Source: Annona cherimola | Lineage: Eukaryota > Streptophyta > Magnoliopsida > Magnoliales > Annonaceae | DNA: 64,000 bases | NCBI GenBank assembly: GCA_030490835.1 | Contig: CM059971.1 | Location: forward strand, 310,001 to 374,000 | Direction: 5' to 3' | Shown here: piece after piece, positions 56,901 to 64,000 of the stretch | Numbering within the stretch: the stretch's first letter is position 1 | Layout: each line of letters begins with the position of its first letter | The notes under the pieces: model-generated | Told to the model about the DNA's origin: nothing | Database searches by the model: none | What the model saw: the letters and a program-made list of their open reading frames with translations, nothing else | Translations under genes and position numbers: made by a program

Positions 56901-57690
56901 TTCAATGATGGCTTTATGAGATATTATTATATGTTTGCTGTTCCATAAAAAAAAAAAAAAACTATGTGTTGGCTGCATTTTATCATAATTGCATGATGTT
57001 ATCTGGTTGATAACGAATGAATCAAATAAAACCATTTGTACTTTTTTGTGGAAGCACTCATTTGTACTTCTTTATTGGGCAATGATTCAGTGATTGACAA
57101 ATATATCAAATATTTCTTTAAATTTAAATCACTCATAATCATGTTTATGCATCTCTAAATTCAGTGCAAGCACTCATAAATAAATGCATAGGCTAACAAT
57201 TGCTGATCTCATTAAAAAAATGCTAACAACATCATGGCTCTCTAAATATTTAACAATTTTTCATTCAATCGACATGAGATTTCGTGACTTTTTTTTTCTA
57301 GTACTCATCCGATTATTGCTTCCGTCAAAAAAAAAATAAATTCATTATTGCTTTGGTTGTTGTACCTGTTTTGTTTTATTAGTGTTCTATTTTGCAAAAT
57401 CATAAATTATGGGCAGTTTTCTGTAAAATTATCCTCAAGTCCAAATTGGTTCTTCATGGTTTCTAACAAACAAGTCCAAGTCCGGTTTTTTCTCTAAGCA
57501 CATATTTGACTTCTTTATTTAATATAGATTTGCCGATTACCTTTCTTTTTGTAAATCTTACGAATATATAGAGTTTAGGAAAAAAATTGATGAATTACAA
57601 AAATTTAAAATTTTCATTCAGTCCTCAATAATTAAATATATAAATTTCCAAGATTTCTTGTAAATCTTAACTGCATAACCTTCGACCTTC
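56901..57690 (+). repeat. Copy of 14.70-15.12 kb followed by gene-upstream sequence
   Basis: 57070-57400 repeats gcatctctaaattcagtgca, acatcatggctctctaaata and tgttgtacctgttttgtttt. 57400-57690 shows no repeat match and is likely the upstream region of the following gene. Confidence 0.6.
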
Positions 57691-57692
57691 TG

Positions 57693-57703
57693 TTTATTTA
57701 AAC
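57693..57703 (+). promoter_or_regulatory. Possible TATA element of the CREG-like gene
   Basis: tttatttaaac lies 97 bp before the ATG at 57790, and the intervening sequence is less AT-rich, as expected of a leader. This is inferred only from position and composition. Confidence 0.35.
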
Positions 57704-57789
57704 GCCTGCCAGCGCTTTACCAAGCAACACATTCACACCACTTTAGCGTTTTGCCCAACAGAACAGCAGCTCACGAGAGAGGCCGGAGA

Positions 57790-57908
57790 ATGGCTCCCAA
57801 AAAAATTTCTCCCAGTCACAAACCATCCCTGGAAAACGCTGCTGCTGCTGCAAGGGCCCGGCAGCTCGTCGCTGGTAAGAAGCACGGCGTCCAACTGGGG
57901 CGTTCCTA

Positions 57909-57910
<2 letters not shown>
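57790..57910 (+). pseudogene. CREG-like gene exon 1
   Basis: The ATG is the first after the leader and is followed by MAPKKISPSHKPSLENA. The frame reaches a TAA directly before the donor (ctaag|gtctct). The family continuation SNWGV is in a second frame. Confidence 0.7.
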
Positions 57911-57968
<58 letters not shown>

Positions 57969-57994
57969 CGCTCGCTCGCTCGCTCGCTCGCTCG
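57911..57994 (+). repeat. (CT)n(CGCT)n microsatellite in intron 1
   Basis: An unbroken ct run (to about 57963) passes into about eight cgct units. It starts immediately at the 5' splice site, so length changes would lie within the first bases of the intron. Confidence 0.95.
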
Positions 57995-58577
57995 ACTCTT
58001 TGGTTTCTGGGAGTTCTAGTTCAGACCCGATATGAGAATATTGGGCATGATTTTATCTGAGCATCACAACGCTTGTGCCAGGCCGTATGGTTGGATATTT
58101 CTTTTTTGGAAGTTTGAAAATATTCCCTACATGATGTCACTGTGTTTTTGTGGTTGCAGCACCATCTCGAGTCGTCTGAAGGGCTCTCCATTTGGGTACA
58201 GTACTCATTTCAGCTAAGTTTTTAGCTTTGGTGTCGGTAATTTAGAAACGAAAAGAAATTTCCCATTTGAACAAAAGAGCCGTGGATGCATTGTAGGTAT
58301 TGTAACTGAGCCTACTTTGCCCACGTAGCTGTTTGGCCTGCACAATAAGCACTTGATGGAGTTTGATTCTGTTTCTGTTGAAAGTCGATTTGGATAAGTG
58401 GGATGGCTTTGCTTGTGGTTTTACACTAGTGCAATCATTCTGTGCCAATAATTAAATTCCTTGTTGTCGGCAGCTGACAACAGTAAGCCTTGGAAGATAT
58501 GCTTCTGTCCTGATTTTTAATGCAGCATTTAACTGACGATTATCTCTGTTTTCTCCTAACAACGCAAAAACCTGCAG

Positions 58578-58771
58578 AAACGTAGTTTGGTTTCGTGAAG
58601 GTCCGCCTCCGCGCCCGTCCTGGAACCCCTTACTTCTATCTCTCTGCTAGTCTAATAGATGCCGCCAAGGATCCAAGCACTTCACTTACTGTCTGTGACG
58701 ATGCCCTTGTAACTTGTGGCCGAAAAGATACTGAGGACCGAACCTGGCCCACACTTACTCTGTCAGGGAAG
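58578..58771 (+). pseudogene. CREG-like gene exon 3
   Basis: After ctgcag the frame inherited from exon 2 reads NVVWFREGPPPRPSW and then meets a stop. The family sequence GTPYFYL...LTLSGK is in the next frame, so one base has been gained or two lost near 58615. The donor is aag|gtatgc. Confidence 0.8.
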
Positions 58772-58853
58772 GTATGCGGCAAAAAACAAACACAGCAAAC
58801 TAGCTAGATTATACACATTTCCATTGCCAACCAATTAAATAGGATGACATATA

Positions 58854-59287
58854 TGATGGATTTATGAAATAGGATAGAAATGGAATGGATACAAGGACGG
58901 TTAAAAAATATTTGGAAGAGAAGAAAATTTTATTTAGCAAAGGTATGGGTCGTTACATGCATGTAGGATTATTATTATTATTATTATTTACAAATGAAAG
59001 GGTGCGGGCCCCCTTTTTATAGCGAACTTCAGTCGGTTAATTTCATAAAATCTAACCTCAATCTATGACATTTAATCACCGACTTACACAGATTTTTGTG
59101 CGTGCAAATTGCATACAGCCTTCTTGAATATTATACTGCTGTATTAGTCCACCATTTAATGTAAAGTTTATGTATGCGTAATATTTGTGTTGCCGACTTA
59201 TCCAACTTGCGTGCCATCATTATCCGACATGTAGAATTTTCACGTTGCTGCTGGTATCCAGATTTTTCTGGATTATTTTTTTCAACG
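58854..59287 (-). repeat. Copia 3' LTR
   Basis: Its last bases read caacg where the other LTR has caaca. Just inside it on the minus strand lies the purine stretch aattaaggag, a probable polypurine tract. It contains an (ATT)n run absent from the 5' LTR. Confidence 0.92.
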
Positions 59288-59389
59288 CTCCTTAATTCAG
59301 AAAAATCTATAACTCCAAGTTGTTCTTTGAATGTAAAAATTTCTCCGACGGAATGACTTTGGTGAAGATATCCGCTAGCTGCTTATTTG

Positions 59390-60560
59390 TTCTGCAAAAT
59401 CATAGTAGAATTACATCTTTTTTTTTTTTACAAGCTCTCGAATGAAGTGATAACGAATATCAATGTGCTTTGAACAGCATGACATATTGTCACAATAAAT
59501 TATTGTAGGAGACTTCGCTTCGCAGTGTAGGTCTTGTAGAACTCTTTTCAGCCATACTGCTTTCGCATATTGCACTTGTTGCTGCTACGTGTTCTGCTAC
59601 CATTGTAGATAGTGTTTTATTTCTTTGACGACCAAGAGATAATATTCAATTCGAGAGAAAATACCATGATTTTCATACCGTGGATATATCCTAAAATTCT
59701 CTTCGCAGCTGCAAAATATAGCTTACTTCGCTTTTATATATATATATTGAGACAATACTGACTGCATTAACTATATCTGGCCTCATATTGGTCAACGTAT
59801 GAGAGATCCAACTAGGCTGCAGTAAATTGTCTCGTCCACCTTTTCTTTTCCATCATTTTTAGATAATTTTTATTTATGGTCATTGGCGAGGACATAGGCA
59901 TGTAGTTTGTCATATTAAATTTCTTCAATATATCATCTGCGTATTTTTCTTAGGAAATAAATATCATATCTGGATATTGTTTTATTTACATACCGAGAAA
60001 ATATTCCATAATTCTAGATCTGTCATCTCATATTCTTGCATCATAGACTTCTTAAAATCTTCAACCATTTGTGGGTTAGTACCCATATAGATAAGATCAT
60101 CCACATATAAGCATAAAATTAGAAAATCTCAAGCTCTTTGTGCTTTTATATAGAGTGATAGCTCACTCGAACTTCTGGTAAAGCCATGTTGAAGAAGATA
60201 ATTATCAATATTACTATTCTAAGCTCTTGGAGCTTGCTTTAGACCATATAAGGTCCTGTGCGATTTATATACTTTGTCTTTTTTGCCTTCTATAATATAA
60301 CGTTCCGGTTGCTCTATATATATTTCTTCTTCAATTTCTCCATTCAAAAAAGCTGATTTGACATCTAGCTGACAAACTTGCAATTTTAGCTGTGCAACGA
60401 GAGCAAGCATAGTTCGAATAGTTTCCATACGAACAACCGGAGCAAATATTTCCGTATAATCAATTCCAGGCAATTGAGAATAGCCTTTAGCAACCAACCT
60501 AGCTTTATATTTTTGAATAGAACCATCTTTATTATATTTGGTTTTATAAACTCATTTCAA
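59390..60560 (-). pseudogene. Copia reverse transcriptase and RNase H, broken
   Basis: The longest open part (60219-60497) has [13 protein letters not shown] [39 protein letters not shown] and YGLKQAPRA, the RVT_2 signature. Past a frame break, the catalytic LYVDDL is at about 60096-60113. An RNase H-like CHAVQSTLIFVI-type segment in a broken frame (KHIDIRYHFI near 59450) ends the region. Confidence 0.88.
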
Positions 60561-60628
60561 TCCAATAATCTCCTTGTCTTGTGGTTCATCAACCAGCATT
60601 CAAGTTTGATTTTTCTTGATCATTTTCA

Positions 60629-60812
60629 TCTCCTCAATCATAGAATTTGTCCAATGTTCTTCTTTTATAGCATCTTGAAATTTGTGTGGCTTACAAGTAA
60701 AGAATGCCACATCATTCTTATCTCCTCATTCATAGCATTTATCCAATGTTCTTCTTTTATAGAATCTTTAAAATTTTGTGACTTACAAGCAAAGAATGCC
60801 ACATCATAATGC
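60629..60812 (-). repeat. 92-bp tandem duplication in the copia linker region
   Basis: tccaatgttcttcttttata ... aagaatgccacatcat occurs at about 60629-60720 and again at 60721-60812, with several differences. It lies between integrase and reverse transcriptase coding regions and helps account for the 113-codon minus-strand frame at 60665-61006. Confidence 0.85.
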
Positions 60813-60997
60813 TCATAAATATCTTCCAAGGATCGCCACTTCCTTAGAAGAGATAAGTCTGGAGATGAGATAGAAGAAGAACTAGAGCTTGAATCATCCA
60901 TTATAGATGCTAGTGGAGAACTTAGACTTTGATCATTTTTCTTCTCATCTTCTTGATGTAATTGTGACCCTAATTTTTTAGATGCATTCCAAGGCCA

Positions 60998-61632
60998 AGA
61001 TTCCATCTCATCAAAATGACATCCCTTGAAATAATTAATTGTTTGGCATCGGGCTTATAGAAACGATAGCCCTTAGATTCATTACTATAGCCAAGAAATA
61101 TACACGTTTCTCCTTGTTTATCCATTTTTTTCTATTTTCATTGGTATGTGTGCATATGTGACACACCCAAAAATTTTAAAATGCTCAACTTTTGGCTTTC
61201 TTTTGTACAAAGCCTCATGGGTATCATATTTGGAACTGCCTTTGTTGGAGACCTGTTGAGAATATAAATGGTTGTGTTAATAACCTCCCTCATGATTAGT
61301 TCTTAATATTTCCAAATAATATCCACTTTGTTATTCAACAAAGGCCTTGAATTGAATAAATAAGAAAAAGCTTCTGACTTCTGCTCAAGAAAATATACCT
61401 ACATCATGCGGGTAAAATTATCAACAAAGAGAAGGAAGTACCTTTTGCCACTTAAAGATATATTTTTGAGAAGGCCCCCATATATCAACATGAACGAGTT
61501 CCAGAGGCGCTTTAGCTCTTTAGGATGACTTGTAAAATAACAATCTTTGCATTTTACCATAAATACAGCCTTCACATACTTTCTTATCAATAGTGCTAAA
61601 TGGAAGCCCAATAACCATACCTTTTTATTCAA
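60998..61632 (-). pseudogene. Copia integrase, broken
   Basis: Frames contain KVWLLGF, the CEGC-type region near 61570, LVHVD-like and DIWG-like remains near 61490, and SGKRYFLLFVDNFTRMM (61399-61460), the start of the integrase catalytic core. Later parts near 61100 (EKRVYFLGY-like) are only scraps. Confidence 0.8.
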
Positions 61633-62095
61633 GCACTTTCAGACTATTAAAGTTCGAGTGCCCAAATCTCAGATGGCATAATGTAAAGTCATCCACATTT
61701 TTGCAATTTAATGCATATTTTTGAACTAGAGGCATAATGAGAGAAAATACATTGTTGGAAGCCATTTTTACTGTAGTAATTAATTGCCTCTTTTGCTTAT
61801 CAATAATGAGGCATTTGCCATCTTCAAATTTCACAGAATAGACTCTTTGAACTAATTGACCCAAATTTAATAAATTTTGGGCTAGTCCAGGTATGTAAAT
61901 AACGTCATGAATAAATTTAGAATTTCTATATTTTGATTTCACGGTAATAAGGTCTTTTCCGTAAATATTTTGGGATTTACCATCCCCAAGAGTCATCTTG
62001 GACTTCATATTTTCATCACTTTTGACAAAATAATTTTTATCACCAGTCATGTGGTTTGAACAACCACTATCAAGATACCAGACATCATGTGGCAC
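61625..62095 (-). pseudogene. Copia protease and pre-integrase region
   Basis: A 156-codon frame begins with the aspartic protease site LDSGCSNHMTG (about 62050-62074). It continues through FIHDVIYIPGLAQNLLNLGQ to the pre-integrase zinc-binding segment (CHLRFGHSNF), the usual copia order. Confidence 0.9.
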
Positions 62096-62235
62096 TTTTT
62101 GAAGATTTAAATAGGAGATGAATGCTTGATCATTTGAGCCACTTTTTTCTAAATAATTTGCCTCTTGTTTGTACCAGTAGTCTTTATCAAAATGAGTGGC
62201 CCTCTTGCACCTTGTGCATTTATGGTGGCAATTAT

Positions 62236-62878
62236 TTAAGTTATGGCCACTTTTATTGCATAATTTGCGATAAATTTAGAATTTTTCCTATTTTCTTGAT
62301 TTTGAAATTTTTCTCTTCCCTTGCCATGGTTATTTGGTGGCTTTTTTTGAAATTTAGCTCCATGATTATTTTCTCCTTTTTCTTGAATTTTGTTTTCTCC
62401 ATCCCTTTTTGAAATATTGAATTTTAACTGAAAAGCTTGCTCCAGTGGCTGTTCTGAGAATCCACGCATTCTTTCTTTGTTGGCTTGAAGAGAACCATAA
62501 TTCAACTAAGGAGAGCATAGATAAATCTTTGGATTCTTCTATAGTATCCATCACATGATCGAATTTATGAGGAAAGCTTCTTAATATTTTTGAAATAATT
62601 CTTTTATCTTCGATTGTATTCCCATAGCTTCTAATTTGATCTATAATATTAGAAACATGGGAGAAAAATGCTTGTACAGTTTCTCCTTCCCTCATTAATA
62701 GAATATCAAAATCTTTCCATAATGATTGGAGCTTGATGAAAATTACTCTATCATGGCCTTTAAATTCATTTTTCAAAATATGCCATGCCCCCTTTGATGT
62801 TGTAGACGCCATAATTCTTGGATATGTTGTCTTGCCTACTCCTTGTTGAATATATAACAAGGCTATTGCATCTCGCAT
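62236..62878 (-). pseudogene. Copia gag (UBN2-type), frameshifted
   Basis: A 170-codon frame carries the gag features RDAIALLYIQQGV, TTSKGAWHILKNEFKG, LQSLWKDFDIL, EGETVQAFFSHVSNI, IRSYG and ILRSFPHKFDHV. The frame shifts near 62505 and continues as GSLQANKERMRGFSE. A zinc-knuckle remnant CNKSGHNLNNC lies near 62240. Confidence 0.88.
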
Positions 62879-63210
62879 TTGATTTTCGTAATATTATTTT
62901 TTCTTATTTTCATCTCAGGATACAAGTTCTATGTCATACTTGGGTTGCTCATAGCCATATTGGATTAAGTCCCATAATCCGTGTGATAATGGATTAAGTC
63001 CCATAATCCGTGTGATATAAACAGGGTCTTCATTTGTATACTCTAAAAATCCTTAGCTTCACCTTCAAATATGGGGACGGATGTTTGGGTATAATTAAAT
63101 ATGGCAATGGAGGCCATTGGTGGCGTACCTTAAAATATCTCCTTGCAATAGTAGCGTAGTAGTGAAATAACAGCTTCCACGGCACCGGGATAATGTAGCT
63201 CTTATACCAC

Positions 63211-63625
63211 TGATGGATTTATGAAATAGGGTAGATATGGAACGGATACACACAAGTACCGTTAAAAAATATTTGGAAGAGGAAAATTTTATCGAGCACA
63301 AGGTATGGATCGTTACATGCATATAGGATTTTTTTTAACAAAATGAAAGAGTTCAGTCCCCTTTTTATAGCTAACTTCAGTCGGTTAATTTCAAAAAAAT
63401 CTAACCGCAATCTATGATATTTAATCACATTTTTGTGCGTGCAAATTGCATACAACCTTCTTGAATATTATACTGCTGTATTAGTCCACCATTTAATAAA
63501 AAGTTCATGTATGCGTAAATATTTGTGTTGCCGACTTAGCCAACTTGCATGCCGTCATTATCTGACACGTAGAATTTTCACATTGCTGGGGGTATCCAGA
63601 TTTTTCTGGTTAATTTTTTTCAACA
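63211..63625 (-). repeat. Copia 5' LTR
   Basis: It aligns along its whole length with 58854-59287 apart from small gaps. The primer binding site abuts its inner end. Confidence 0.92.
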
Positions 63626-63679
63626 ATATAAATATGCTTTGTCTCTTCCTTTGCTTGATATTAAATATTTCATCTGAAG

Positions 63680-63746
63680 TTGGTTGAAGCAAAATCCAAA
63701 GACGGAGACTTTGCAAAGGCTTTCGCAAAGCATCTTAACTTGGAGG
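63680..63746 (+). pseudogene. CREG-like gene exon 4
   Basis: It begins after catctgaag and encodes LVEAKSKDGDFAKAFAKHLN with no lesion. The donor is gg|gtcagt. It joins exon 3 in phase 0 and exon 5 in phase 1. Confidence 0.85.
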
Positions 63747-63860
63747 GTCAGTACAGTACTCGAATTTACAAGACCTGAAAATTTAGCATGGCATAGGACC
63801 GTCTGAAGATGCACCTTGCATTGTCACTAATCTTTCTGCTTTTCTTCTGGTGTTCTACAG

Positions 63861-63985
63861 GTTCGCCCGAGAAAAACGGGTTCAAGTTCTACAAACTGGA
63901 CATTAAGAACGTGTTCCTGATTGACTGGGTTGGTAAAGATACAGAAGTCCCAGTAGCTGAGTACCTCAACCACGGCAAGGCATGA
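63861..63985 (+). pseudogene. CREG-like gene exon 5 (last exon)
   Basis: It begins after tgttctacag and encodes FKFYKLDIKNVFLIDWVG and EYLNHGKA, ending at TGA 63983-63985. The IFLIDWFGG-type C-terminal motif of plant CREG homologues is recognisable. The 15 bases left in the window show no polyadenylation signal. Confidence 0.87.
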
Positions 63986-64000
63986 AAACGATTACCAGCT

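Larger units (their letters stand above)
58854..63625 (-). mobile_element. Full-length Ty1/copia retrotransposon, degenerate
   Basis: Two similar LTRs bound the element: 58854-59287 (3' LTR) and 63211-63625 (5' LTR, since coding is on the minus strand). They read tgatggatttatgaaatagg ... ttttttcaaca. atata is duplicated at 58849-58853 and 63626-63630. A primer binding site TGGTATAAGAGC (63198-63209 on the complement) is one base off the initiator-tRNA-Met type. Going leftward, the order is gag, protease, integrase, reverse transcriptase/RNase H, the copia order. Frames are broken and the LTRs clearly differ, so this is an old, immobile copy lying in intron 3 of the CREG-like gene. Confidence 0.95.
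57790..63985 (+). pseudogene. CREG-like FMN-binding split-barrel protein gene, five exons, frameshifted
   Basis: Exons fitting GT-AG rules are 57790-57910, 58160-58195, 58578-58771, 63680-63746 and 63861-63985. The protein parts match plant homologues of CREG, a pyridoxamine-oxidase-like split-barrel family: NAAAAARARQLV; a (W)GV..LSTISSRLKGSPFG equivalent; NVVWFREGPP; GTPYFYLSASLIDAAKDPST; TCGRKDTEDRTWPTLTLSGK; KLVEAKSKDGDFAKAFAKH; FKFYKLDIKNVFLIDWVG; EYLNHGKA-stop. Junction phases of exons 2-3, 3-4 and 4-5 agree. Lesions: the frame shifts in exon 1 after about ARQLVA; an extra C in gttcctaag keeps SNWGV from joining to LSTIS; a further shift lies in exon 3 before GTPYFYL. Intron 3 holds a 4.8-kb Ty1/copia element; without it that intron would be 131 bp. 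The frame breaks suggest a pseudogene, but single-base assembly errors could give the same picture. Confidence 0.85.

Noticed and set aside
57841..57860. Alternative exon-1 end at g|gtaagaag in the CREG-like gene
   Set aside because: It is a better donor sequence, but joining it to the exon at 58160 puts TISSRLKGSPFG out of frame.

Overview
This is nuclear DNA from a flowering plant. It is AT-rich, holds almost no long open frames, and is dominated by plant transposable elements: CACTA, hAT, PIF/Harbinger-like MITEs, Mutator-like foldbacks, Ty1/copia, solo LTRs, SINEs, a LINE scrap and an endogenous plant pararetrovirus scrap. The host-type gene remnants are also plant families: a B3 transcription factor, a CC-NLR and a CREG-like FMN-binding protein with GT-AG introns. 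I cannot name the species. No intact host gene was found; every recognisable one carries stops, frameshifts or truncations.

Layout. 0-1.7 kb: three copies of a local repeat. 1.8-5.0 kb: decayed CACTA transposase on the minus strand. 5.3-5.8 kb: a MITE. 6.1-7.75 kb: an inverted-repeat element with a GC-rich, gene-5'-end-like core. 10.3-13.5 kb: a 1-kb direct repeat. 13.5-14.7 kb: a cluster of three MITEs. 15.9-18.3 kb: a segment duplicated at 33.5-35.8 kb. 18.1-27.6 kb: a head-to-tail array of three about 3.2-kb units, two of which carry a broken B3-domain exon. 27.0-31.3 kb: foldbacks, a degenerate tandem repeat and a nested hAT element. 31.3-33.4 kb: a foldback split by a 1.7-kb solo LTR. 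36-41.6 kb: scattered pieces of the 3.2-kb unit mixed with LINE, SINE and MITE copies. 41.6-51.74 kb: non-coding LTR-like remains. 51.74-52.09 kb: N-terminal coiled-coil of an NLR, cut by the LTR-like block. 53.4-54.0 kb: pararetrovirus reverse transcriptase with a SINE inside it. 54.5-54.95 kb: a near-perfect palindrome. 57.8-63.99 kb: a five-exon CREG-like gene, frameshifted, with a full-length Ty1/copia element in intron 3.

The most informative property of the window is that many insertions can be read against a duplicated, uninserted copy of the same sequence within the window. This fixes element ends and target-site duplications without outside data. The most unusual component is a family of foldback elements. 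They share an interior ending in a 'ttaaatacac(t/c)tagattaac'-like stretch, but their tips are palindromes that differ from copy to copy. The junctions of the 3.2-kb tandem array map to the symmetry centre of one of these foldbacks. I see no operon-like or defence-like system; the window is best described as a repeat nest around decayed genes.
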